Below are positions 1 through 7,104 of a stretch of 64,000 bases of DNA, one piece after another. The DNA is from JANXMY01 sp964251675. GTDB taxonomy: Bacteria; Armatimonadota; Armatimonadia; Armatimonadales; Capsulimonadaceae. The first letter of the stretch is position 1. Each line of letters opens with the position of its first letter. A program made the translations under genes and the position numbers. The stretch spans positions 62,001 to 126,000 of the forward strand of contig CAXUKS010000003.1 in the NCBI GenBank assembly GCA_964251675.1, read 5' to 3'. The notes under the pieces are model-generated. The model saw only the letters and a program-made list of their open reading frames with translations. It was not told the DNA's origin and did not search any database.

Positions 1-81
1 ATACAGGCGTTTGCCAAGCGGCGTCATCAAAAGAAGGGAAATCATTCCCTCTTTCGGATAAGTGATCTTGGACGACTTCAT
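1..81 (-). CDS. 5' fragment of a gene following a putative antitoxin
   Basis: Only the first 27 codons are inside the window. The ATG lies at 81 and overlaps the TGA of the upstream gene in an ATGA junction, so the two are translationally coupled. The visible residues start MKSSKITYPKEG and match no family I recognise. Position after a ribbon-helix-helix-like gene is where a type II toxin would sit, but the fragment is too short to confirm this. Confidence 0.45.
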   Translation of the reverse strand, partial: MKSSKITYPKEGMISLLLMTPLGKRLY

Positions 82-335
82 GCCGCGTCTTCATGCGCCA
101 GCAGTTGTACGCGGTGTTCTGGGTCAGAGTTAGCCAACGCCTCTTCTTCCGTCGCGTTTTCTGCGGCATAGGCTTTCAGCAGCGCAGAATCATAGACCGG
201 CTTGGGCCGGGCGGCACGGACGGCACGGGCCAGAAGCCGGGCGGCGTATTCGCTGGCCTGCCGGCCTTCTTTGGCCGAGAGGCTTTGCAGACAGGCTTCG
301 GTGACTTCATTGAGCGTAATTGTATGTGTTGCCAT
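78..335 (-). CDS. Ribbon-helix-helix-like small protein, possible antitoxin
   Basis: An 85-residue protein. Its start (THTITLNEVTEACLQSLSAK) has the beta strand followed by helix typical of RHH/MetJ-Arc DNA-binding antitoxins. A second helix (ASEYAARLLARAVRAA) follows, then an acidic, probably unstructured tail that would bind a toxin. It ends in an ATGA overlap with a gene leaving the window at the left edge, the usual antitoxin-toxin order. The family is inferred from length, helix pattern and context; it could instead be a free-standing regulator. Confidence 0.5.
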   Translation of the reverse strand: MATHTITLNEVTEACLQSLSAKEGRQASEYAARLLARAVRAARPKPVYDSALLKAYAAENATEEEALANSDPEHRVQLLAHEDAA

Positions 336-362
336 GACTCAATTGTACCTCAGCCGAGCAGT

Positions 363-1037
363 CTACGCAAACCGCTCCTCGGTCCACGGGTCGGCGTGGT
401 TGTGGTAGCCGCGCACTTCCCAGAAGCCGCGCTTGTCGGCTTTGAGGAACTGGATGCGGTTTAAAAATTTGCTTCCCTTCCAGGCGTACAGGTGCGGGGT
501 GATAATCCGAATAGGAGCGCCGTGTTCGCGGGGGATCGGCTGGCCGTCGAGGGCGTAGGCGACAATTACATCCGGGTGCATCAGCTCTTCGAGAGCATTG
601 TTGGTGGTATAGCCGTCCGCGCCGTACTGCATGACATGGGTAGCATCGGGGTCGGGCTGAACCAGATCGACGAGGCTCTCAAAGGGGATGCCCGTCCAGT
701 TTAGTTCATAGCGGCTCCAGTGGGTGACGCAGTGGAAATCCGCCGTCAGGTCCAGCGAGGGCAATTGTTCCAGGTCGTCCAGCGAGAGCGAGACAGGATT
801 TTGCACGGCGCCGTCGATAGTCAGCCGGAACGTATCAGCATTGAACGGCGGCTGCACGCCGAGGTCCAGCACAGGAAACTTTTCGGTGAGATACTGGCCG
901 GGCGGCAGGCGCTGCGAGCGCGGGGCGGCGACGCGGGTTCCGGTCTCGCCGCGTGCCTGGGCGCGTTCTACAGCTTTCTGTTTGACGTGCAGGTACTTTT
1001 CGCTGTATTCGGTGGCGTTGTTGGTGTCGGTGGGCAT
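363..1037 (-). CDS. Sulfite oxidase-like molybdopterin oxidoreductase
   Basis: A 224-residue protein of the COG2041 / SUOX-like family, which binds a single Mo-pterin cofactor. The segment FHCVTHWSRYELNWTGIP carries the conserved cysteine that ligates molybdenum. LYAWKGSKFLNRIQF and the C-terminal RGYHNHADPW are typical of the short cytoplasmic members of about 200 residues. I see no Tat signal, haem domain or dimerisation domain, so it is not a canonical sulfite oxidase and its substrate is unknown. The start ATG follows a GAAAGA-like ribosome site 12 nt after the small gene upstream. Confidence 0.85.
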   Translation of the reverse strand: MPTDTNNATEYSEKYLHVKQKAVERAQARGETGTRVAAPRSQRLPPGQYLTEKFPVLDLGVQPPFNADTFRLTIDGAVQNPVSLSLDDLEQLPSLDLTADFHCVTHWSRYELNWTGIPFESLVDLVQPDPDATHVMQYGADGYTTNNALEELMHPDVIVAYALDGQPIPREHGAPIRIITPHLYAWKGSKFLNRIQFLKADKRGFWEVRGYHNHADPWTEERFA

Positions 1038-1048
1038 GGTGTATCTTT

Positions 1049-1237
1049 CTAAGGCGTCTTTTTTGGGCGCGGCGTCGGGCCGGGCGCACCGGGCGTCTGC
1101 CGGGGCAGGGTGTCCGGGTGGGAAAGGCCGCGTGCGCCCCGGCGCGGGAAGACGGGGCCTTTGTCTTTGGGGGAGTGGAGCGGCTTGGTCTCGCCAGAGC
1201 CGCCCCAGCCGCCGTGGCTGTGTTTGGTGAAGGGCAT
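1049..1237 (-). CDS. Small Pro/Gly/Lys-rich hypothetical protein
   Basis: A 62-codon frame filling the space between glnD and the molybdoenzyme gene. A GGAG ribosome site lies about 11 nt before the ATG at 1237. The product is basic and low in complexity (Pro, Gly, Lys, His) with no recognisable domain, and is probably disordered. It is believable because it fits tightly, starting 8 nt after the glnD stop and ending 12 nt before the next start. It could still be chance, since such composition is easily produced by GC-rich DNA. Confidence 0.4.
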   Translation of the reverse strand: MPFTKHSHGGWGGSGETKPLHSPKDKGPVFPRRGARGLSHPDTLPRQTPGAPGPTPRPKKTP

Positions 1238-1244
1238 AAGTGTT

Positions 1245-3938
1245 TTATCTCCGGGCCACCGGGGCGGCACGTTTTTTTCTGCTGAAGGCTTCGGTCGGCA
1301 GGGCGTCGAGCAGACGGGAGACGGCGGCGGCGGGGACTTTTTCGCCGTCGGCGTCCGAGATGTAAAACGCATCGCGGGCACGGCTGCCCCAGACAGACAG
1401 GCGGGCAGCGTGGATGTTCCAGTCCAGGGCCGACACAGCGCGGGCGAGGCGATAAACGACGCCGGTTTCATCGGGGGCGCTGACTTCTAAAAGCGAAAAC
1501 CGCTCGGAGGCATTCTCGTCAATGCGGGCCGAATAAATCGTCTGCTCTTTCAGCGGCCTTTTATGCGTCTGCAAAAGCTCCCCGATGCCGACTTCGCCGA
1601 GAAGCACCCGGCGGAAGCTTTCCTGAAGCTCGGCCCGCTTGCCCGGCGACAGCGGCTTGCCCCGGTAGTCCACCCACAATGTGTCAATGGCGATACGCAC
1701 ACTGGCCTCGCGGGTGAAGACCTGCGCGGTGTGCAGGTTGACATCGTGGGCATACAAAACGCCGGTGATTTTGGACAGCAGGCCGGGATGCGGGTCATCG
1801 TAGGCGCACAAAGTCAGCTCGGTATGGTCCGCGCCGTACTCGTTCTTGAAATCCACGGCAGGCTGGAACGTCTCGCGCAGACGCTCAATCAGCGCGATAT
1901 GCAGGTACATCTCTTCCAGCGGCGTGTTCAGCAGATACTGCGCGGGCAGGCTGCGGGTATGGGTCAGCACGCTGTCGGTGGGCAGGTTATGGGCGGCCAG
2001 TCCTTTGCGAATGCGCTCGCGCTGACGCTTTAAGTCCGGTACATAGGGCGGTGGCGGGCCGCCGTCATCGCTCAGCGGCGCGGACAGCATCCCTTCGGCG
2101 CGGGCGTATAACTCGGACAGGAAGCGGCCCTGCACCTCCGTCCAGACCCCGTCGCCGACGGCCTGCGTGTCGGCGTAGGTCAGCAGGTACAGCATATTCA
2201 GGCAGTCCATGTCCGGGATATACTTCACAAACTCCCGCGTCGTTTCGTCTAAAGCGAGGTCGCGCAGGCGGCTGGTTTCCGCCATCCGCAGATGCTCCCG
2301 GATCAAGAACACCACTTTGTCGCGCCGCTCCTCATCCCAGCCCAGGCGTTCGCAGAGACGGACCGCCGCGTCGGCCCCGGTCTCGGCATGAGGGCCGCCC
2401 TCCGGCCACTGCTTGCCAATGTCGTGGATCAGCCCGGCCAGATACAGCGTTTCCAGGCGGGCCACTTCGCCGATCAAGCGCCGCCCTTCGGGCAGCCGGG
2501 TGTCGGTCTTCAAATTCTCCAGATTGCGGACCACCCGAAGCGAGTGAGCACCGACCGTGTAGTCATGGGCGGCGTCATAGGGAATCAGCGTCATAATCGG
2601 CGCGAATTCGGGGAGAAGCCAGCCCAGAGTGCCGCTTTCCTGCAGGCGGTCCAGGGCATCAGCGACGCCGGACGGCGCGGACAGCAGACGGGTCAGCACA
2701 CGGCCCGCCACGGCGGGGTCTTCCGGCGCGGGCCGGGCGGCGAGGTAGTCGCGCAGGAATTGTTCCAGCTCAAAGGACTGCGCCAGGCCATACGCCTGCC
2801 GCAGCTCGGCGATATGCAGCGGCAGGGCGGGGTCCTGCCCCGCCGCGTCCGCATCGGCCAGGGTCAGCACGCGCCCGACGGAGGCCAGCCCCAGGCCCAC
2901 CGGCAGCTCGCTGTCCAAGCAGCGGGTCATCACCATCCGGGACACCCGCCGCGCCTCGGCGGCATGGGTGAAGTAGTCGCGCATGAACTGTTCCACCGCA
3001 GGCGCGGCGGGCGTGTCGGGATAATGCAGCAGCGCGGCGACCGCTTCCTGCCGTTCGGCGGTCAGCACGTCCCGCGCCTCTCCCGACGCGATATGCAGGG
3101 CGGCGCGGGTGCAGTGCAGGAAGTCACGGGCGGCCAACAGGCTGGCGGCGTCTTCGGCCCGCACCACCCCCTGCTCCACCAGTGCAGGCCAGAGCCGGGC
3201 CAAACTGGCATGATAGCAGACCCCGCCCATCCACTCGGCGTTCTGAATATCGCGCAGCCCCCCCGCGCCTTCCTTGACATTCGGCTCCACGGTGTAGACC
3301 TGCCCGCCGCCGTGTTTGGACAGCACCGCCTGGCGCTCGGCCCATTTTTGAAACAGAAAATCCGCCGTGAGTATCTGCGCCCGAAACTGCGCCCGGAACT
3401 CCTGGAACAGCGCCCGGTCACCGCACAAAAAGCGTGAATCCAAAAGCGTCGTCTGTGTCTGGTGGTCCAGCCGTCCCAGGTCGCCGAGCAGGCGGTAGGC
3501 ATAGCCGACTTTCAGGCCCGCGCCATACAAAAACACATCCATCACGCTCTGGAACATCTCTTTGACAATGGCATTGACGGTGTCATCGTCTTCCAGCGCA
3601 GGCACAAAGGTCACATCGACATCGGAAAAGGGGGCCAGCTCCCGCCGCCCGTAGCCGCCGGTCGCCACAATCGCCACCGGCGCAGCGTCCTCGCCGACGC
3701 CTGCATTCCGGCAGGCCAGCGCGAACAGCCGCCGCAGCACGGCATCGACCAGCGCCGTGTTGCAGGCCAGCAGATCGGTCCCCGTGACCGAAGCCAGCAC
3801 CGACGCCGTGTTTAGCCCGGCGTGGGTTTCTTTGAGGTACGCAGCAATCTCGGCGGGGGTGTCAAGGCGAGCGAGCGCAGGTGCGAACAGGGCGCAGGTG
3901 TCTCGGTCAGAGGGAGCAGTAGGAGTCTCAGCAGGCAT
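1245..3938 (-). CDS. glnD: Bifunctional uridylyltransferase/uridylyl-removing enzyme GlnD
   Basis: An 897-residue PII uridylyltransferase that modifies PII signal protein in response to glutamine. Visible in order: the nucleotidyltransferase signature GGYGRRELAPFSDVDV (about 94-109); a helical linker region; an HD phosphohydrolase domain with AHSLRVV (about 464) and LIHDIGK (about 503-509) for uridylyl removal; and two C-terminal ACT domains (about 760-800 and 850-890) that sense glutamine. An in-frame extension runs upstream but has shadow-like composition. The ATG at 3938 is preferred because a GGG-TAAACT -10 element (3944-3949) lies 5 nt upstream, suggesting a leaderless transcript. Confidence 0.93.
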   Translation of the reverse strand: MPAETPTAPSDRDTCALFAPALARLDTPAEIAAYLKETHAGLNTASVLASVTGTDLLACNTALVDAVLRRLFALACRNAGVGEDAAPVAIVATGGYGRRELAPFSDVDVTFVPALEDDDTVNAIVKEMFQSVMDVFLYGAGLKVGYAYRLLGDLGRLDHQTQTTLLDSRFLCGDRALFQEFRAQFRAQILTADFLFQKWAERQAVLSKHGGGQVYTVEPNVKEGAGGLRDIQNAEWMGGVCYHASLARLWPALVEQGVVRAEDAASLLAARDFLHCTRAALHIASGEARDVLTAERQEAVAALLHYPDTPAAPAVEQFMRDYFTHAAEARRVSRMVMTRCLDSELPVGLGLASVGRVLTLADADAAGQDPALPLHIAELRQAYGLAQSFELEQFLRDYLAARPAPEDPAVAGRVLTRLLSAPSGVADALDRLQESGTLGWLLPEFAPIMTLIPYDAAHDYTVGAHSLRVVRNLENLKTDTRLPEGRRLIGEVARLETLYLAGLIHDIGKQWPEGGPHAETGADAAVRLCERLGWDEERRDKVVFLIREHLRMAETSRLRDLALDETTREFVKYIPDMDCLNMLYLLTYADTQAVGDGVWTEVQGRFLSELYARAEGMLSAPLSDDGGPPPPYVPDLKRQRERIRKGLAAHNLPTDSVLTHTRSLPAQYLLNTPLEEMYLHIALIERLRETFQPAVDFKNEYGADHTELTLCAYDDPHPGLLSKITGVLYAHDVNLHTAQVFTREASVRIAIDTLWVDYRGKPLSPGKRAELQESFRRVLLGEVGIGELLQTHKRPLKEQTIYSARIDENASERFSLLEVSAPDETGVVYRLARAVSALDWNIHAARLSVWGSRARDAFYISDADGEKVPAAAVSRLLDALPTEAFSRKKRAAPVARR

Positions 3939-4002
3939 ACCGTAGTTTACCCTAGAATGGGTCCGCGACACGTCTATCAACGGCGCTTGTCGGGTACTGG
4001 TT

Positions 4003-4812
4003 TCACGCTTCCTGAGCCAGCGACACCGCATCGGCGCGGGCCACTCGCGCCGAAACATCGGACGGGCCAAACGGGGCGACCACAAACAGGCCCTCGGTTC
4101 CCATTCCCCCCGCTTCCGACACCTGCGGGCCGCGTGCGGCCTCGATTTTTGCCAGCGCCGATGGCAGCGCCCCCGCTTCCTCCGCCAGGTGCGCGGCGTG
4201 CACATCGGCGGCCAGCACCACGCCAGGGTCGCAGCCAAACTGCAATAGCGCCTGCCCCAGCGGCGTGAAGACAGCGATCAGGCCCGAACCCAGCCATGCC
4301 AGCGCGGGCTGCGCCTTGAGACGCGCTCCGAGGTACAGCGGCAGGCCAGCCAGGGTCGCCGTGACTGTCCATCCCGGCATTGCTCCGGTCGCCAGTCGGG
4401 CCATCAGCAAAGACAGGATGGCCTGCACCTCGCTTCGCTCCAGCCGCCGGGTCACTCCCAGGCTCATCACCACCGCCCGGCTGCCCTCGCGGCCGGCGAC
4501 CACGAACGCATTGGTGTCAGGCCGGGCGCAGGTGTAAAGCGTCGGCTGCGGCGTGTCAGTTTTTTCACTCAGCTCCAGCAGCATTTCGTAGGCGTTTGGG
4601 GCTTGATCCTGAGTCAGCATTCGCGCTTCCCAGACATCCAGAGGAAACTTTTCAGCGGCCCACGAACCAAACAGGCAGTAGCCCAGTCCGAAGGCCAGCC
4701 CGCCGCTGAATCCCAGCCAGGGATGCCGAAAAAGAGCGCCCAGAAGAAGCCCCAGAAGCGTCCAGAATGCTCCGCAGACGAAAACGGCGAGAAAGGAACG
4801 CAGATGCGGCAA
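4003..4812 (-). CDS. HtpX/M48-like membrane protein lacking the zinc motif
   Basis: A 269-residue protein with two N-terminal membrane segments (about 7-27 and 32-50) and an HtpX-like core. RPDTNAFVVAGREGSRAVVMS parallels the M48 motif before the active helix, and RLERSEVQAILSLLMARL aligns with the helix that normally carries HExxH. Here the two His and the Glu are Leu135, Leu136 and Arg139. The downstream E-x-x-x-D zinc-ligand motif is also changed (VLAADVHAAHL). A second hydrophobic pair lies at about 148-192. It is therefore probably a pseudopeptidase. Translation likely starts at TTG 4812 behind a GGGAG site. It follows the original end of rodA at 4882. Confidence 0.6.
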   Translation of the reverse strand: MPHLRSFLAVFVCGAFWTLLGLLLGALFRHPWLGFSGGLAFGLGYCLFGSWAAEKFPLDVWEARMLTQDQAPNAYEMLLELSEKTDTPQPTLYTCARPDTNAFVVAGREGSRAVVMSLGVTRRLERSEVQAILSLLMARLATGAMPGWTVTATLAGLPLYLGARLKAQPALAWLGSGLIAVFTPLGQALLQFGCDPGVVLAADVHAAHLAEEAGALPSALAKIEAARGPQVSEAGGMGTEGLFVVAPFGPSDVSARVARADAVSLAQEA

Positions 4813-4881
4813 AGTCGCTGTCTCCCAAGATATTTTAGTACCTCCTTTGTACCCAGAAAACGCGCCCTACGCACCGTGCGC

Positions 4882-4992
4882 TTAAAACATAACGCGGTGC
4901 TTGCGGGCGGCCACAGACAGCAGCAGGCCCACGACGGTAAAATTGACCAGCAGGCTGCTCAGGCCGTAGGAGACAAACGGCAGGGGAACGCC
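4882..4992 (-). repeat. Displaced copy of the rodA 3' end (left direct repeat)
   Basis: Positions 4883-4992 match 6995-7104 base for base over 110 nt. The repeat encodes the last 36 codons of RodA on the minus strand. Its outer edge coincides with the stop codon: TAA here, TAG in the intact gene. It lies 70 nt before the HtpX-like gene, so this is most simply the original rodA terminus, cut off when the material between the repeats arrived. It acts like an attL. Confidence 0.85.
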
Positions 4993-5073
4993 GAAGAAGA
5001 GGCACTGGTTGAGCGTTTCGGCGAGATCGTGTTGGCTGACTGATTCAGTAATCATTCATCCAGTAACTATCAC

Positions 5074-5103
5074 TTGACAAATAATCGAAAATGAGTATAT
5101 ACT
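5074..5103 (+). promoter_or_regulatory. Sigma70-type promoter, probably leaderless
   Basis: TTGACA (5074-5079) and TATACT (5098-5103) are separated by 18 nt. The expected transcription start falls at about 5110, exactly on the GTG start of the following gene, and no ribosome site is present. This suggests a leaderless message. Confidence 0.7.
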
Positions 5104-5109
5104 TGTTAT

Positions 5110-5298
5110 GTGAAAACGTTACTCAAACCTGAGCGCAAGCGTGGACCTCAACCCGGCCCACCAACACAACAATATAGCCTGATGCTTGAGCCTGAGCCTG
5201 CCGAATGGGGCAAGGACAGACCGGGCGGTCTGTCCGAGTTCGTGCGCCGCCTGTTGCGTGAGGCTTATGAGCGCGAAGGGCGGGAAGCTGCCCAATGA
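5110..5298 (+). CDS. Small RHH-like DNA-binding protein of the insert
   Basis: A 62-residue basic protein. It has a disordered start (KPERKRGPQPGPP), a possible strand (QQYSLMLEPEP) and a helix LSEFVRRLLREAYEREG that strongly resembles ribbon-helix-helix DNA-binding proteins. It begins with GTG at the predicted transcription start and ends in an ATGA overlap with the next gene. It is probably the autoregulator or antitoxin-like member of the insert's first operon. Family assignment rests on the helix pattern only. Confidence 0.55.
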   Translation: MKTLLKPERKRGPQPGPPTQQYSLMLEPEPAEWGKDRPGGLSEFVRRLLREAYEREGREAAQ

Positions 5299-5627
5299 GG
5301 ACAGGGGCAAAGCCACCGGAGTCCGACAAGGAGTTTTACAAGAAGCGGTTTTCTCATTACGGGCGCAAAACCTTTGAGGTCGGGGCCAGTGCCCTTTTTT
5401 TCTTCTTTGTGGACTGGGTGATCCACACGCTTCTGACTGCGCTCCATATCCCTAGTGCCACCCAACCAGGTGAAGGGGTTTACACCACGGTTCATTGGGC
5501 TGTCTGCCTAACATATCTAATTTATATGTTTCGTCTTCTTCTGCCCGATGCCAGCGAGCAGGTAGCAGAAATACATAAACATATAGTTCAGCAGTGGAAA
5601 AAGACGAAGCCCCGAGGCAAGAAATAG
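5295..5627 (+). CDS. Small two-pass membrane protein
   Basis: A 110-residue protein coupled to the preceding gene by ATGA overlap. It has a charged N-terminus, two hydrophobic segments (about 29-50, rich in Phe, and about 66-84), and a basic C-terminal tail ending KKTKPRGKK that would lie in the cytoplasm. No family is recognised. The segments AHIPSATQPGEGVY-like between the helices would be an external loop of about 15 residues. With the next gene it looks like a membrane pair within the insert. Confidence 0.6.
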   Translation: MRTGAKPPESDKEFYKKRFSHYGRKTFEVGASALFFFFVDWVIHTLLTALHIPSATQPGEGVYTTVHWAVCLTYLIYMFRLLLPDASEQVAEIHKHIVQQWKKTKPRGKK

Positions 5628-5629
5628 CT

Positions 5630-6091
5630 ATGACAACGATTGAACAACCAACCGCCCCGGTGACACCTCCGACCTGGCTTGACAGCCTGGCCCGGATCGT
5701 GACAGTCTGGGGATTGGGGCTTGGAACCGCTGCGGGTGCATCTCTGATTGCTGCCTCCGTTTATTATTGCGGCGGTGGTAGCTTTCTGCTGTCAATGATA
5801 TTGGCGTTCACTCTAGGAGCCACCGGGGCAGGATGCGTACTTTACCTAGATTACATTAAGGGGCACGTCCGGGTTGACCCGGCGTGGAAGTACCGAAGCG
5901 CAAAAGTGGTTTCAACGATAACCACACTCGCTTATCTGTTCGTCGTTGCTTCACTGTTCAGCCTGTTCATGATCCCAATCATAGTGGTGGGGGTACTGTA
6001 TGTGCGGGCGAAGGCACAGCGCGGACAAAGCTGGCGCAGGCGCGTTGAGATGTTTATCGGGGAAGCGATGCCGCGTATCGCTTTTCTCTAA
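5630..6091 (+). CDS. Multi-pass membrane protein of the insert
   Basis: A 153-residue protein starting at the ATG 3 nt after the previous stop, with a weak GAGG site about 14 nt upstream that lies in the preceding gene. It has hydrophobic segments at about 25-47, 50-72 and a long one at 93-127 that could span twice. The C-terminus is basic and Arg-rich (KAQRGQSWRRRVE). No family is recognised. It closes the first operon of the insert; a hairpin terminator follows at 6189. Confidence 0.6.
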   Translation: MTTIEQPTAPVTPPTWLDSLARIVTVWGLGLGTAAGASLIAASVYYCGGGSFLLSMILAFTLGATGAGCVLYLDYIKGHVRVDPAWKYRSAKVVSTITTLAYLFVVASLFSLFMIPIIVVGVLYVRAKAQRGQSWRRRVEMFIGEAMPRIAFL

Positions 6092-6188
6092 CAGGCTTGC
6101 CCTCCGGGGTAACAACGGACGGCATGGCTCGGCCCGGCGGGGTGTGTCAACGTAGGGCACGGCGGGCTATGTCAAGACAAGGACATGG

Positions 6189-6217
6189 GAAAAAGCTCTG
6201 CTTCGGCAGGGCTTTTT
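6189..6217 (+). terminator. Intrinsic terminator with TTCG loop
   Basis: The stem AAAAGCTCTGC pairs with GCAGGGCTTTT around a TTCG tetraloop and is followed by a T-run. It separates the membrane-protein operon from the HEPN gene. Confidence 0.75.
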
Positions 6218-6337
6218 CAACGACAAGCTTACCATCTGCACCGACCTGAATGCCTACAAACTGCGGACATAGCCGGAAGGTTGGGAGAAGGTGGGAAGAC
6301 CGCGCAAACCACAAGAAGTAAGACCAGGAACCTCTTT

Positions 6338-6844
6338 GTGAACAAATACACAGAACAACAAAAGACAGATTATTACAGCACTATATCAGGATTGTTTGAG
6401 CCTTATTTCTGGGCCATGATGGCTGCTCAAGCGTTGGAGGGCTGTGTTGCAAACAGCCTGCAAATTGAAGCATTGGATGCGCTAACGCTGGCAGAGGGAG
6501 AACGATTGTTGAAAGATATACCGTCAACACTTGGCAAGCGCGTATACGCTCTGAAAGAAATAGACGCGGCGGTGAGTAAACTTTTTCCCAAACTAAAGCC
6601 GTTGATCAAAAAGCGTAATTATCTAGCCCATAGTTTTTTATGCGAGGCGCATGGGCGCATTAGCGAAACGCCTTCCACAGTCGCCACGCTGGTGAATGAG
6701 TTAGACGAAGCGCGTACTGCTTTTCACGAAGGAGCAAGGCAGGTTCAGGGGGCGAATCTTGACCGATTGCTTGTCAAAATGAAGTTGACGCCCGAACAAG
6801 TATCTGATTACGGGCAGCTTAAAGAAATAACGCTGCCAATCTAA
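6338..6844 (+). CDS. HEPN-like protein, candidate ribonuclease toxin
   Basis: A 168-residue, mostly helical protein. It carries IKKRNYLAHSF, in which Arg93 and His98 form the R-x4-H signature of HEPN domains, with the Asn after Arg that is typical of the active RNase subset. The GTG at 6338 is chosen because an AGGA site lies 8 nt upstream; an upstream in-frame extension would run through the terminator hairpin and is unlikely. Base composition is clearly lower in GC than the chromosome. HEPN proteins are commonly toxins or effectors in defence and abortive infection; no nucleotidyltransferase partner is adjacent. Function is inferred from the motif and the context. Confidence 0.6.
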   Translation: MNKYTEQQKTDYYSTISGLFEPYFWAMMAAQALEGCVANSLQIEALDALTLAEGERLLKDIPSTLGKRVYALKEIDAAVSKLFPKLKPLIKKRNYLAHSFLCEAHGRISETPSTVATLVNELDEARTAFHEGARQVQGANLDRLLVKMKLTPEQVSDYGQLKEITLPI

Positions 6845-6993
6845 GTTTTTGACATGAATAGGCTGGGGATGAGCTGGCGGTAGAAATCAAGACAGAAACG
6901 AGGCGAAGTAGAAAGACCCCACTGAGAGGCGTGGCGCGAGACATCGTGTGACGGGTGATTGAGACCATTAGTGACTTCCCCACGGAAGCGAAG

Positions 6994-7104
6994 CTAAAAC
7001 ATAACGCGGTGCTTGCGGGCGGCCACAGACAGCAGCAGGCCCACGACGGTAAAATTGACCAGCAGGCTGCTCAGGCCGTAGGAGACAAACGGCAGGGGAA
7101 CGCC
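6994..7104 (-). repeat. rodA: Right direct repeat within the rodA 3' end
   Basis: Identical over 110 nt to 4883-4992. It forms the functional 3' end of rodA and marks the right boundary of the atypical segment. Confidence 0.85.

Larger units (their letters stand above)
4993..7104. mobile_element. 2.1-kb insert flanked by 110-bp rodA-end direct repeats
   Basis: The segment between the two rodA-end copies has visibly lower GC and different codon use from its neighbours, especially 5040-6990. It carries four plus-strand genes opposite to the local minus-strand run: an RHH-like protein, two small membrane proteins and a HEPN-like protein. The right repeat (6994-7104) now supplies the 3' end of rodA. 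This is the arrangement left by an integrative element using a gene end as its attachment site. No integrase or transposase is present, so it is either a relic, moved in trans, or a duplication. The first 51 nt (4993-5043) hold a short open tail, EEEALVERFGEIVLAD then stop, resembling the end of a truncated gene. Confidence 0.65.

Noticed and set aside
3939..4238. 100-residue N-terminal extension of GlnD
   Set aside because: The extension is Arg/Trp/Cys-rich and overlaps the antisense-phase of the neighbouring gene; the normal GlnD start fits ATG 3938.
6185..6337. N-terminal extension of the HEPN gene starting at ATG 6185
   Set aside because: It would translate through a clear intrinsic terminator and has shadow-like composition. 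A good ribosome site precedes GTG 6338.
4882..7104. tRNA-type attachment site or transposon ends for the insert
   Set aside because: The repeats are protein-coding rodA sequence, not tRNA. No terminal inverted repeats, integrase or transposase gene could be seen.
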